Shown piece by piece: positions 35,536 to 44,342 of a DNA stretch of 64,000 bases; within the stretch, counting starts at the first letter, position 1, and each line of letters opens with the position of its first letter. This DNA comes from DATAES01 sp963721305 (lineage in GTDB: Bacteria > Actinomycetota > Acidimicrobiia > Acidimicrobiales > JACDCH01): positions 930,001 to 994,000 of the forward strand of contig CAVRIR010000005.1 of the NCBI GenBank assembly GCA_963721305.1, read 5' to 3'. Below the pieces are notes generated by a model, which was not told the DNA's origin, ran no database searches, and saw only the letters and a program-made list of their open reading frames with translations. The position numbers were made by a program, and so were the translations under genes.

Positions 35536-36744
35536 TTAGTGGTGCGCCTCGGCAGCCGCCAACGAGGAGGCGGGCTCGTCCTGTTCGCTCACGCCGGGGC
35601 CGTTGCCGTTGGAAGGGGCACGACCCTCCTCGTTCTGGCGGGCGAGGCGGGCGCCCGGATGGAAGACGGTGTACAGAAGGAGTCCGAGCGCCGCGATCCC
35701 GATCGGCACGACTGCGTCACCGCGGCCGGTGAAGCTCGGATACAGCACCATCCCGGACAGGAGCGCGGTCCAGGTCCACAGGATGAGGACGCTGCGGCGC
35801 TGGCCGTGGCCGAGGCGCATGAGCCGGTGGTGGAGGTGCGCCTTGTCCGCCGTGGCCAGTCCCGACCGGTGCGTCGCTCGCCGCACGATGGCGAACGCCG
35901 TGTCGATGATCGGCACCCCGAGGATGACGAGCGGGATGAACAGCGGGGCGAAGAAGAAGAACGACTGACCGCTGAACGACGTGTCGGTCGAGCCACCGAC
36001 GGAGATGGTCGACGACGCCATCAGCAAGCCCAACAACAGCGCCCCGCAGTCGCCCATGATGATCTTCGCCGGATGGAAGTTCCACGGCAGGAAGCCGAGG
36101 CACGCCGCCGCGGTGATCAGTGCGAGGAGCGGACCGATGTTGCCGGCCGCGAGCACGCCCACGTGGTCGAGCCTGGCGCTGTAGACGAAGAACGAGCCGG
36201 CCGCGATCGCCGTGATGCCCGCGGCGAGCCCGTCGAGCCCGTCGATCAGGTTGATGGCGTTGGCCATGCCCACGACCCAGAGAACCGTGACGAAGGCCGA
36301 GAGGTCCGGCGTCAACGAGAAGATCCCGAGGAACGGCACGCGGAAGAAGATCGTGCTGACACCGGCGAGCGACAGGACGCTCCCCGCGAGCACCATGCCG
36401 GCGAGCTTTGCCGGCGCGGACACACCTTCCCCTCGCACCTTGCGCAGCTCGTCGATCAGTCCGGTCGAAAAGATCACGAGCGCGCCGATGACGATGCCGA
36501 GCGGGACCGAGCTCGACTCGAAGATCTCCTTGAACTCGCCGAGAAGAGCGGCAACGCCCATGCCGACGAGGAACCCGGCCAGCATCGCCAGTCCGCCGAT
36601 GTTGGGAATCGGTGTGCGGTGGACCGCTCGTTGACCGGGCGGTACGAGGATGCCGCGCCGCAGACAGAGCCGGCGCACGAGCGGCGTCAGCCCGAGCGTC
36701 GTCAGGAACGTGACGCCGAACACGACGGCGTACGCCTGCGTCAT
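35536..36744 (-). CDS. Glycosyltransferase family 4 (WecA/Rfe-like phospho-GlcNAc transferase)
   Basis: Membrane enzyme of 402 aa with about 11 spans that moves a GlcNAc-1-phosphate-type sugar onto a polyprenyl phosphate, starting wall polymer or arabinogalactan-linker synthesis. Family motifs: TPIPNIGGLAML near the N-terminus, NAINLIDGLDGLAAG (catalytic Asp), MGDCGALLLG, and the His-rich HLHHRLMRLGHGQRR loop. The C-terminal ~50 residues are hydrophilic. The position before atp genes matches rfe of mycobacteria. Confidence 0.88.
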   Translation of the reverse strand: MTQAYAVVFGVTFLTTLGLTPLVRRLCLRRGILVPPGQRAVHRTPIPNIGGLAMLAGFLVGMGVAALLGEFKEIFESSSVPLGIVIGALVIFSTGLIDELRKVRGEGVSAPAKLAGMVLAGSVLSLAGVSTIFFRVPFLGIFSLTPDLSAFVTVLWVVGMANAINLIDGLDGLAAGITAIAAGSFFVYSARLDHVGVLAAGNIGPLLALITAAACLGFLPWNFHPAKIIMGDCGALLLGLLMASSTISVGGSTDTSFSGQSFFFFAPLFIPLVILGVPIIDTAFAIVRRATHRSGLATADKAHLHHRLMRLGHGQRRSVLILWTWTALLSGMVLYPSFTGRGDAVVPIGIAALGLLLYTVFHPGARLARQNEEGRAPSNGNGPGVSEQDEPASSLAAAEAHH

Positions 36745-36814
36745 TCGACGCGTCCCCGCCTCGAACTCCGGGCTGATTCCGGCGCTCGAGCACCGGAATC
36801 GCCCCGAAATCGGG

Positions 36815-38068
36815 TCACTGGTAGGGGACGAAGCGGGAGCAGAGGTCGACTACCTCTTCACGGACGGCGGCTACCTCGGCGTCGACGTCCCGTCCGACGA
36901 GGACGCGATGGATGAGCGAGCCGATGGTCGCCATCTCCGTCTCCTTCATCCCCTGCGTCGTCGTCGCCGGCGTCCCGATGCGCAGCCCGCTCGCGATGTA
37001 GGGCGGCCGCGGGTCGTTCGGCACCGTGTTCTCGTTGAGGCTGATGCCGGCCTTGTCGAGTGCGAGTCGCGCCTTCTTGCCGGACAGGTCGGCGTCGAAC
37101 GTGCGCAGATCGACGAGCATCAGATGGTTGTCGGTACCCCCGGAGACGAGCCGCAGTCCGCGCTCTGCAAGCGAGCGGGCGAGTGCGCCGGCGTTGCGGA
37201 CGATCTGGGCGGCGTACTCCTTGAACTCCGGTTGGGCGGCTTCGAAGAACGCAACCGCCTTGGCGGCGATGACGTGGTCGAGCGGCCCACCTTGCAGACC
37301 CGGGAAGACCGACTTGTCGATGGTGTCGGCCAGCTCCGCGGTGGACAGGATGCAGCCGGCACGCGGGCCGCGCAGCGTCTTGTGTGTCGTGAACGTGACG
37401 ATGTCGGCCCCGTGCTCGACCGGGTTGGGATGCTGGCCACCGGCGATGAGCCCGGCCACGTGCGCCGCGTCGAACATGAACAGCGCGCCCACCTCATCGG
37501 CGATCTCGCGGAACGGTCGAGGATCGATGATGCGCGGGTACGCCGTCGCGCCGGCGACGATGATCTTCGGCCGCTCACGACGCGCGACGTCGCGCACCTC
37601 GTCGAAGTCGATGCGCTCGTCGGACTCGGTGACGCCATAGGCGACGAAGTGGTAGAGCTTGCCGCTGGCGTTGACCGGCGAACCGTGGGTCAGGTGCCCA
37701 CCCTGGTCGAGGCGCATGCCGAGCACCGTGTCGCCGGGCTGTAGCAGCGCCAGGTAGACGGCCATGTTGGCGTTGGCGCCCGCGTGCGGTTGCACGTTCG
37801 CGTGCGCGGCGCCGAACAGTGCCTTGGCGCGTTCGCGGGCGAGATCCTCCACCTGGTCGATGACCTCGTTGCCGCCGTAGTACCGCTTACCGGGATAGCC
37901 CTCGGAGTACTTGTTCGTGAGGACCGACCCGGTTGCCTCGAGCACCGCGGGCGACGTGAAGTTCTCCGATGCGATGAGCTGCAACGTCGAGTTCTGGCGC
38001 TCGAACTCGCGCTCGATGATGGCGAACAGCTCGGTGTCCCGCTCGACCGGCCAATGTTCAGCAGTCAT
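36815..38068 (-). CDS. glyA: Serine hydroxymethyltransferase
   Basis: PLP enzyme of one-carbon metabolism, 417 aa from ATG 38068 (MTAEHWPVERDTEL). Landmarks: LQLIASENFTSPAV, NKYSEGYPGKRYYGG, and the PLP-lysine site TFTTHKTLRGPR, with HVAGLIAGG before it. The frame is open upstream through the whole 78-base repeat, with an ATG at 38158 that overlaps the rpiB stop (ATGA). A form with about 30 extra residues (MNERSEGIAAERPLGSRT...) could therefore be made. I keep the conventional start. Confidence 0.95.
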   Translation of the reverse strand: MTAEHWPVERDTELFAIIEREFERQNSTLQLIASENFTSPAVLEATGSVLTNKYSEGYPGKRYYGGNEVIDQVEDLARERAKALFGAAHANVQPHAGANANMAVYLALLQPGDTVLGMRLDQGGHLTHGSPVNASGKLYHFVAYGVTESDERIDFDEVRDVARRERPKIIVAGATAYPRIIDPRPFREIADEVGALFMFDAAHVAGLIAGGQHPNPVEHGADIVTFTTHKTLRGPRAGCILSTAELADTIDKSVFPGLQGGPLDHVIAAKAVAFFEAAQPEFKEYAAQIVRNAGALARSLAERGLRLVSGGTDNHLMLVDLRTFDADLSGKKARLALDKAGISLNENTVPNDPRPPYIASGLRIGTPATTTQGMKETEMATIGSLIHRVLVGRDVDAEVAAVREEVVDLCSRFVPYQ

Positions 38069-38082
38069 GTTCTTGCGGGGAC

Positions 38083-38160
38083 CTGCGCCCCCGGACCCCA
38101 TCTGCGTCCGGCTCCCTAGCGGTCGCTCGGCCGCGATGCCCTCGCTTCGCTCGTTCATGT
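38083..38160 (-). repeat. 78-base intergenic repeat, copy 2 (rpiB-glyA gap)
   Basis: Same length as the atpF-atpH copy and about 88 percent identical by eye, with no gaps. Its right edge contains the rpiB stop codon and an overlapping ATG. Translation from that ATG gives MNERSEGIAAERPLGSRT and runs in frame into GlyA. Being in two unrelated operons, both times exactly in the gap between two genes, it behaves as an inserted element rather than an ancestral spacer. Confidence 0.82.
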
Positions 38161-38739
38161 CGTCCGTTCCTCTTCCTCGATCGCGGCCAGCTGCTCGAGC
38201 CGGCGCTGATGCCGTCCGCCATCGAACGGCGTTTCCAGCCACACCTTCAGGATCTCGTCGGCGAGCCCGGGGGCGACGATGCGCCCACCAATGGAGAGCA
38301 CGTTGGCGTTGTTGTGCGCGCGCGACAGGCGGGCGGTGAACAGGTCGTTGCACAGCGCGGCCCGTGCGCCGCGGACCTTGTTGGCGGCGAGTTGCTCGCC
38401 TTGCCCGCTGCCGCCGATGACGATGCCGCGGTCGGCGTCACCGCGCACGACGGAGCGGGCGACGCCGGCGCAGATGATCGGATAGTCCACCGGCTCCTCG
38501 CTGTGGGTGCCGTGGTCGTCGACGTCGTGGCCGAGCTCCTTCAGGACGCCGACGAGGTGTTGCTTCAGCGCGAAGCCGGCGTGGTCGGATCCGATGGCGA
38601 CCCGAAGCGCGGAGGGAGAACCGTCGATGCGGCGATTGTAGGCAGTGACCAGGCCCCGCCTACCGTCTGGTCGATGCCATCCGCCCGGAGCCTCGATCCG
38701 CGAACGCCCGTCATCGTCGGGACCGGACAGCACAACCAA
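38155..38739 (-). CDS. rpiB: Ribose-5-phosphate isomerase B
   Basis: Pentose-phosphate isomerase of the RpiB/LacAB family. The conserved domain begins RVAIGSDHAGFALK at about 38604 and includes DYPIICAGVARSV, GGSGQGEQLAANKVRGARAA (landmark with the catalytic loop) and HNNANVLSIGGR. The start is unclear: the only ATG/GTG/TTG codons upstream in frame are TTG 38739 and GTG 38733, which lie inside the divergent thiolase gene. The true start is probably a rare codon or a damaged one nearer 38610-38640. Its stop overlaps an ATG that leads into glyA. Confidence 0.88.
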   Translation of the reverse strand: MVVLSGPDDDGRSRIEAPGGWHRPDGRRGLVTAYNRRIDGSPSALRVAIGSDHAGFALKQHLVGVLKELGHDVDDHGTHSEEPVDYPIICAGVARSVVRGDADRGIVIGGSGQGEQLAANKVRGARAALCNDLFTARLSRAHNNANVLSIGGRIVAPGLADEILKVWLETPFDGGRHQRRLEQLAAIEEEERTT

Positions 38740-40179
38740 CGCACGGACAAGGGCGATCAGCCGCTCGAACCGGTCGATCTCATCGCCACCGCGGCGCGGG
38801 CTGCGGCCGCTGACAGCGGGGCCGCCGCGATCCTCGAAGCGGTCGACTCGGTGCGCATCATCTCGTTGCTGTCGTGGCGCTACCGCGATCCGGGCGCGCT
38901 GGTCTCGGAACGGATCGGGTCATCGGCGCGTCACACGGCCGTCTCACAGCCGGGCGGCAACATGTCGCAGGCGTGGGTCAACCGCACGTCGCTCGACATC
39001 GCCGCGGGACGCGCCGACGTCGTGCTGATCGGCGGCGCCGAGGCGTGGCGGACGCGCATGTCGTTGCGCAGCAGCGACTCGCGGCCGGACTGGACGCTGC
39101 AGGACGAGTCGGTGCCCGAGGCCGAGGTGTTCGGCAAGCCGTTCGAGATGATCCATCCGGCCGAGCTGGCGCGCGGCGTCGCCATGCCCGTGCAGGTGTA
39201 CCCGATCTTCGAGCAGGCGTTGCGCATTGCCGCCGGGCGCTCCATCGACGACCACCTGGTTCGGATCTCCGAGCTGTGGGCCCGGTTCAGTTCGGTGGCC
39301 GCGGACAATCCGAACGCGTGGATCCGGCGGGAGTACAGCGCCGAGGAGATCCGCACCGCCGGACCCGACAACCGGTGGATCGGTTTTCCGTATCCGAAGC
39401 TGATGAACTCGAACAACGCCGTCGAGCAGGGCGCCGCGCTGCTGCTGTGCTCGGTCGAGGCGGCAGAGCGCCTCGGCGTGCCTCGGGATCGGTGGGTGTT
39501 CCCGCACAGCGGCACCGATGCGCACGACACCGCTGCGGTGTCGAACCGGGGCGATCTGCATTCGTCGCCTGCGATCCGTGCTGCTGGACGTCAGGCGCTC
39601 TCGCTCGCCGGCGTCGGCATCGACGACATCGCGCACGTCGACCTCTACTCGTGCTTCCCTTCCGCCGTGCAGATCGCGGCGGAGGAACTGGGGCTCGCGA
39701 TCGATGATCCGTCCCGTCCGCTCACCGTGACGGGTGGACTGTCGTTCGCCGGCGGGCCGTGGAACAACTACGTCACTCACTCGATCGCGACGATGTCCGA
39801 CCGGTTGCGCGCCAACCCCGGCGACTACGGGATGTGCACGGCCAACGGCGGCTTCACGACGAAGCACGCGATCGGCATCTACTCGACGGAGCCGCCGGCC
39901 TCCGGTTTCCGTTGGGCGGACGCGCAGGACGAGACCGACGCGGCGACGACGCCGCGGGAGGTCACGACGGATCACGACGGGACGGTATCCGTCGAGGCGT
40001 GGACGGTGATGCACAACCGTGACGGTGATCCCGAGAACGGCATCGCCGCGGTGCTGCTACCGGACGGACGCCGTGCGTGGGGCACGACGCAGGACCAGGA
40101 GGTCCTGAAGCGCATGACCGTCGACGAGTTCGCCGGCCGCAGCGCCCACCTGTCGGCCGAAGGCGCGCTCACGTTCTGA
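38674..40179 (+). CDS. Thiolase-superfamily acetyl-CoA acetyltransferase-like protein
   Basis: Protein of 501 aa of the thiolase fold. It starts SLDPRTPVIVGTGQHNQR, has the two-domain pattern (ADVVLIGGAEAWR, then HVDLYSCFPSAVQ) and ends in a C-terminal extension ~100 residues longer than ordinary thiolases. At the nucleophile position the sequence reads SQPGGNMSQAWVN with no Cys, and the C-terminal motif is NGGFTTKHAIGIY. It therefore belongs to the SCP-x/atypical group whose reaction is uncertain, perhaps lyase-like C-C cleavage. ATG 38674. Confidence 0.75.
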   Translation: MPSARSLDPRTPVIVGTGQHNQRTDKGDQPLEPVDLIATAARAAAADSGAAAILEAVDSVRIISLLSWRYRDPGALVSERIGSSARHTAVSQPGGNMSQAWVNRTSLDIAAGRADVVLIGGAEAWRTRMSLRSSDSRPDWTLQDESVPEAEVFGKPFEMIHPAELARGVAMPVQVYPIFEQALRIAAGRSIDDHLVRISELWARFSSVAADNPNAWIRREYSAEEIRTAGPDNRWIGFPYPKLMNSNNAVEQGAALLLCSVEAAERLGVPRDRWVFPHSGTDAHDTAAVSNRGDLHSSPAIRAAGRQALSLAGVGIDDIAHVDLYSCFPSAVQIAAEELGLAIDDPSRPLTVTGGLSFAGGPWNNYVTHSIATMSDRLRANPGDYGMCTANGGFTTKHAIGIYSTEPPASGFRWADAQDETDAATTPREVTTDHDGTVSVEAWTVMHNRDGDPENGIAAVLLPDGRRAWGTTQDQEVLKRMTVDEFAGRSAHLSAEGALTF

Positions 40180-40205
40180 CGCTCAGCGCTGCGCGCTGGG
40201 GCGAT

Positions 40206-40223
40206 GCAACGCCCGGGCGTTGC
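40206..40223. terminator. 18-base perfect palindrome between convergent genes
   Basis: GCAACGCCCGGGCGTTGC lies in the 50-base gap between the thiolase-like gene and the cyclic-nucleotide-domain gene, which converge. A GC-rich hairpin at this place is a plausible two-way terminator, though it lacks a U run. Confidence 0.5.
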
Positions 40224-40229
40224 GAGATG

Positions 40230-40655
40230 TCAGGCGAGGTCGACGTTGCGGAGGCGCTCGCTCAGCTTCGCCATGATCGCCCGGTTCGCCTTGGGCATCT
40301 CGTCGAGCAGCATGCGGAACCGCTTCGCATCGAGTGCGAGCAGCTTCATCGGGGTCAGCGCACGGACGGTTCCGGACCGGGGCCGGTTGTCGATGAGCGA
40401 CATCTCGCCGATGGGCTCGCCGGGGCCGATGCTCCCCTTGCGCTCGCCCCCGACCTCGAAGGACGCCTCGCCCTCGACGACGATGTAGCACTCCTGACCT
40501 GGCTTGCCCTGCTCGGTCAGGACCGCGCCCGCCTCGGCTTGGACCTCCTCGACGAGCTCCGCGATCCGTTGCAACTCGGCCGGGCTGAAGCCCTCGAACA
40601 GCTCGATCTGAGTGAGCCGTTCAGCACCATCGTCGATCTTCTTCCGGAACGGCAT
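40230..40655 (-). CDS. Cyclic nucleotide-binding domain protein
   Basis: Protein of 141 aa consisting of a single cNMP-binding beta-roll: LFEGFSPAELQRIAELVEE, GQECYIVVEGEASF, GPGEPIGEMSLIDNRPRSGTVRA (the phosphate-binding cassette with PIGEMSL and the Arg of NRPRSGT), then a C-terminal helix. There is no DNA-binding domain, so it is a sensor or adaptor rather than a CRP regulator. ATG at 40655 has a GAGGGGG upstream. Confidence 0.85.
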   Translation of the reverse strand: MPFRKKIDDGAERLTQIELFEGFSPAELQRIAELVEEVQAEAGAVLTEQGKPGQECYIVVEGEASFEVGGERKGSIGPGEPIGEMSLIDNRPRSGTVRALTPMKLLALDAKRFRMLLDEMPKANRAIMAKLSERLRNVDLA

Positions 40656-40681
40656 CGATTCGTCCCCCTCGCGAGTTCGCG

Positions 40682-41299
40682 TCACCGTAGCGCGGCGTCG
40701 AGTATCTCCTGCCTGCGTATCGGACCTTCGCGCAGCACGGGCAACGCCAGGTCGGTGCCGTCGATGACGGTGGACGCGGTGCCATCGCACGGACCACCGT
40801 CCACGACCAGCGCGACCTCACCGTCGAGGGCGTTCGCCGCGTCGTCCGCGGCGACGGGCGTGGGCTCACCGTGACGGTTGGCGCTCGTCACCGCCAACGG
40901 GCCGACCCGCCTCGCCAGGTCCCGGACGAAGTCGTGCGCGGGGCAACGAACGCCAACGGTCGGGCGGCCGTCCTGGCCGTCCGACCCGTGCGGATCGCGG
41001 GCGTCGAGCACGACCGTGAGCGGCCCTGGCCAGAACGCGTCCATGGCCCGGGCGGCGGCGGCGGGAACCGTGGCGGCGAGGTCGGCGGCCTGCTCCGGCG
41101 ACGCCACCAGGATGGCGATCGGGACCGACGCCGGCCGTCCCTTCAGGGCATAGAGCTGCTCCATCGCCGCGTCCGAATCGGGCAAAGCCGCAATCCCGTA
41201 CACCGTGTCCGTGGGCAGGAGGACGACCGCGCCACCCCGAAGCGCCCGTTCCGCAGCGTCGAGCGCGCCGGCATCGTCGATCCGAACCGATTTCTGCAC
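40682..41299 (-). CDS. tsaC: L-threonylcarbamoyladenylate synthase (YrdC/Sua5 domain)
   Basis: Protein of 205 aa. It makes threonylcarbamoyl-AMP from threonine, bicarbonate and ATP for the t6A37 modification of ANN-decoding tRNAs. Motifs: VVLLPTDTVYGIAAL, LYALKGRPASVPIAIL, WPGPLTVVL, VGVRCPAHDFVR and PLAVTSANRHGEP. The same position after prmC is conserved in mycobacteria (sua5). The 141 bases between it and prmC hold no convincing gene. Confidence 0.92.
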   Translation of the reverse strand: MQKSVRIDDAGALDAAERALRGGAVVLLPTDTVYGIAALPDSDAAMEQLYALKGRPASVPIAILVASPEQAADLAATVPAAAARAMDAFWPGPLTVVLDARDPHGSDGQDGRPTVGVRCPAHDFVRDLARRVGPLAVTSANRHGEPTPVAADDAANALDGEVALVVDGGPCDGTASTVIDGTDLALPVLREGPIRRQEILDAALR

Positions 41300-41440
41300 G
41301 AACCCAGGTTGTCATTCCGCGGTCCGCCTCAAACACCCCAAGAGGGTGCCGATGCGTCGGAAGCTGATCACCGAAGGCGACGAGGCGGACGACGCCGACC
41401 GAGGCGGACGTCTGCGCCGCCTCTTCAACACGTCGCCCCA

Positions 41441-42322
41441 CTAGCGATCGTCGACGCGGGCCACCAGCACTCGTGGCCGGCCCGTCAGATCCACCTCCAC
41501 ATCGACTGACCGGAACCCGGCGGCCGAGGCGAGTGCGCTCGCGGCGTCAGCCTGTGTCTCGCCGATCTCGAGCACGAGCGCGCCCGGTCGAGCGATCCAC
41601 GCAGGCGCCTCGGCGACGATGCGCTCGATGGCCTCGAGTCCCGTCGGTCCCGAGATCAACGCTTTCGTCGGTTCCCAGTCGGCCACTTCGGCGGGCAGTG
41701 GATCGGCGGCCGCGACATAGGGCGGGTTGCTGACCACCAGTTCGATCGCGCCGCGCAGCTCATCCGGCAACGCCGCGAACCAATCGCCTTCGGCCACGCG
41801 GACGCGCGCTGCCGCGCGCCCGACACCTGCGAGGTTCGCGGTCGCCAGCGCGAGCGCGTCCGGCGACGCGTCCGTCGCCCACACCGACAGCGTGACCCGT
41901 TCGACCGCGAGCGACAGCGCGATGACGCCGGATCCCGTTCCGAGATCGACCGCTGTCCGTGCGCTCAACTCGTCGGCGACACGCAACGCATGCTCCACGA
42001 CGATCTCGGTCTCCGGACGTGGGATCAGCGCCCGTCGATCGACATGAACGTCGAGCGAGCGGAAGCCCCATCGCCCCACGACGTACTGCAACGGCTCGCC
42101 ACTGGCGCGTCGCTCGACCATCCGTTGGTAGCGCGCGAAGGGCAGCGCAGGCGCAGACGTGTCGAGGAACAGGACGAGATCGGCCCCCTCGCGTCCGCTC
42201 GCCTCCTCGACGATGTACCGCGCCTCCGTGCGATCACCCAGGCGGACGGTCGCCTCGTCGAGGAGCTGTCGCCAGCTCGGGCCGTCAGGCAACCGACTCG
42301 GAGAGGCGGCGAGTCTGCTCAT
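41441..42322 (-). CDS. prmC: Peptide chain release factor N5-glutamine methyltransferase
   Basis: Methylates the GGQ glutamine of release factors, using SAM. Sequence has an N-terminal helical domain, then LIPRPETEIVVEHAL, the SAM site VDLGTGSGVIALSLA and the signature NPPYVAAAD. I use ATG 42322 (MSRLAASPSRLPDG), which overlaps prfA by 38 bases; TTG 42292 with an 8-base overlap is an equal alternative. Operon partner of its substrate prfA. Confidence 0.92.
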   Translation of the reverse strand: MSRLAASPSRLPDGPSWRQLLDEATVRLGDRTEARYIVEEASGREGADLVLFLDTSAPALPFARYQRMVERRASGEPLQYVVGRWGFRSLDVHVDRRALIPRPETEIVVEHALRVADELSARTAVDLGTGSGVIALSLAVERVTLSVWATDASPDALALATANLAGVGRAAARVRVAEGDWFAALPDELRGAIELVVSNPPYVAAADPLPAEVADWEPTKALISGPTGLEAIERIVAEAPAWIARPGALVLEIGETQADAASALASAAGFRSVDVEVDLTGRPRVLVARVDDR

Positions 42323-43352
42323 CGTGCACGAGCCCGTCGGAGATCTCGTCGAGCTCGCCGGCGAGGACCCGCTCGAGCTTGTACAGCGTGACATTGATGC
42401 GGTGATCCGTGACGCGGTTGTCCTTGAAGTTGTAGGTGCGGATCTTCTCGCTCCGTCCCCCGCCGCCGATCTGACCACGCCTCGCCTCGGACGCCTCGGC
42501 TTCCTGGCGATCCTGCTCGAGCTTCAGCAAGCGCGAGCGCAGCACCCGCAACGCCTTGGCCCGGTTCTGGATCTGGCTCTTCTCGTCCTGCATGGCGACG
42601 ACGAGCCCGGTCGGCTTGTGCGTGATGCGCACCGCCGAGTCGGTCGTGTTCACGGACTGTCCGCCGGGACCGGACGAGCGGTACACGTCCACCTGCAGAT
42701 CGCGCTCGTCGATGGCGACGTCGACCTCTTCGGCCTCCGGCAACACCGTCACGGTGGCGGACGACGTGTGGATCCGTCCCTGCGACTCGGTGACGGGTAC
42801 CCGCTGCACGCGGTGCGGACCGGCTTCGTGCTTCATGCGGGTCCAGACGCCGTCACCGGACACGAGGAACGTGATCTCGTTGTATCCGCCCATCGCTGAG
42901 ACGTCGGAACCGAGCACTTCGAGCTTCCAACCCATGCGCTGCGCGAAGCCTTGGTACATCTGGAAGAGGTCGCGGGCGAAGAGGTTCGCCTCTTCTCCCC
43001 CTTCCGCGCCCCGGATCTCGACGATGACGTTGCGATCGTCGTTCGCATCCTTCGGCAGCAGCAGCAGCTTGAGCTCGCCGTCGAGCCGTTCGATGTCCGC
43101 GGTGGCGGCGTCGGCTTCCTCACGCGCGAACTCGCGATCGGCGCCGGCAGAATCGGACAGCATCTGCTTCGCCGCTTCCAGGTCGTCGGTGCGCGACCGC
43201 AGCTCGCGTGCACGCGACACGATGGAGTCGAGCTCCTTGTGGCGTCTGGCCAGCTCGGCGTAGCGCGCCTGATCGGCGAAGACGTCCGGATCGGCGAGGC
43301 GCGCCTCGACGTCGGCGAACTCGGTCTCCAGACCGGAGAGGCGCTCCAACAC
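42285..43352 (-). CDS. prfA: Peptide chain release factor 1
   Basis: Class I release factor for UAA and UAG, 355 aa. It carries the tripeptide anticodon PVT in RVPVTESQGRIHTS (RF1 type rather than RF2 SPF) and the GGQ loop GPGGQSVNTTDSAVRI. The N-terminal coiled region is LSGLETEFADVEARLADPDV. It is 10 bases after the hypothetical gene at 43363 and overlaps prmC. Confidence 0.96.
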   Translation of the reverse strand: MLERLSGLETEFADVEARLADPDVFADQARYAELARRHKELDSIVSRARELRSRTDDLEAAKQMLSDSAGADREFAREEADAATADIERLDGELKLLLLPKDANDDRNVIVEIRGAEGGEEANLFARDLFQMYQGFAQRMGWKLEVLGSDVSAMGGYNEITFLVSGDGVWTRMKHEAGPHRVQRVPVTESQGRIHTSSATVTVLPEAEEVDVAIDERDLQVDVYRSSGPGGQSVNTTDSAVRITHKPTGLVVAMQDEKSQIQNRAKALRVLRSRLLKLEQDRQEAEASEARRGQIGGGGRSEKIRTYNFKDNRVTDHRINVTLYKLERVLAGELDEISDGLVHDEQTRRLSESVA

Positions 43353-43362
43353 GGGTCGAAGG

Positions 43363-44148
43363 CTACAAACGCCAGTCGCCGGTCACCGTACGGACCTCTG
43401 CCGGTGATCGCAGCCGTTCGGCCTGGGCGCGCGTCACCGGATGATCGTCGCGTTCGGGTACGACGAGCACGAGGTGCGCGTCCGGGTCGAGGGCCTGGCG
43501 TGCGTCGGCGGCGGCAGGGACGAGGTCGAGGTCGATGCCCACCGAGCACACGACCACCGTGCCGTCCGCGGTCGCCGCGGCGATGTCGCGCTCTCGCATG
43601 CCGCGCCGGGCTCTCGGCAAGTGCGCCGGTTCGATCTGATCGAGGCCGATGCGACCTGGGTCCTGTCGGACTGTCCAACGCAGCCAACGCTCGGGAACGA
43701 GTTGGTTGAGCGGATGGCGGGGCGCGCCAGGACGACGCGTCACCCGGACGATGTCGACCACCCGTAGCAATGCGTCCCGCGGCGACAGCTCGCCGTGCAC
43801 CATCGCGGTGAGCTCACGGTCGGCTTCGCCGACGCCCACTTGCAGCGCACCGCCGACGACGCGCGCCACTTCGAGCCCGCGCCACTCCCCGGCGACATGG
43901 CCGTACTCGGCGACGACGTCGAGGCCCGCGTCGACGAGAAGTGTCAGGACGTCCGCGTCTGCGTCAGCGGCGCGATCGAGGGATGCGAACGGCTTCCCGT
44001 CGCGCACCTGCTCGAGGTCGGTGCCGTGCAGGCGCCACACCGTCGGCGGATCGACGAACAACGAGGCTCGCCGAGCCAGCTCGTCCGCCCCATCGCGCTC
44101 GACGATCAGGTGCAGCTCGTCGATGCCGTGCCGACGACCCCAGGCCAT
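43363..44148 (-). CDS. Conserved hypothetical protein between rpmE and prfA
   Basis: Protein of 261 aa from ATG 44148 (MAWGRRHGIDELHLIVERD). No known domain is recognised; the middle has a mixed alpha/beta pattern (ADVLTLLVDAGLDVVAEYG) and the end TVRTVTGDWRL-like. The same frame stays open upstream to the end of rpmE and looks coding (TSFDSERANALFDARLGGLV), yet contains no ATG, GTG or TTG. The true protein is probably 60-70 residues longer with an unusual or damaged start. Role unknown; PD-(D/E)XK or endonuclease-like readings were considered but not supported. Confidence 0.6.
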   Translation of the reverse strand: MAWGRRHGIDELHLIVERDGADELARRASLFVDPPTVWRLHGTDLEQVRDGKPFASLDRAADADADVLTLLVDAGLDVVAEYGHVAGEWRGLEVARVVGGALQVGVGEADRELTAMVHGELSPRDALLRVVDIVRVTRRPGAPRHPLNQLVPERWLRWTVRQDPGRIGLDQIEPAHLPRARRGMRERDIAAATADGTVVVCSVGIDLDLVPAAADARQALDPDAHLVLVVPERDDHPVTRAQAERLRSPAEVRTVTGDWRL

Positions 44149-44342
44149 GGAGGTGCCGACTGCCCGCGAGACGTCGTCGTCGACGAAGATCCACGCGGTC
44201 GGCCCGGCGATGCGCGCCGCACCGCCCGCGAAGCTGGCCTGATCGGAGTGCTCGACGCCGAAGTGGCGGGCGACGAGCCCGCCCAGCCGGGCGTCGAAGA
44301 GCGCATTGGCGCGCTCAGAATCGAAGGATGTGCCGACTGCGG

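Noticed and set aside
38740..39000. An rpiB start inside the thiolase-like gene
   Set aside because: TTG 38739 and GTG 38733 would make divergent genes overlap by more than 60 bases and add residues unlike the family. Kept only as the formal open frame.
41352..41444. Small plus-strand reading frame MRRKLITEGDEADDADRGG... between tsaC and prmC
   Set aside because: Only 30 codons, antisense in a minus-strand operon, no ribosome site I trust and no repeat or homology signal.
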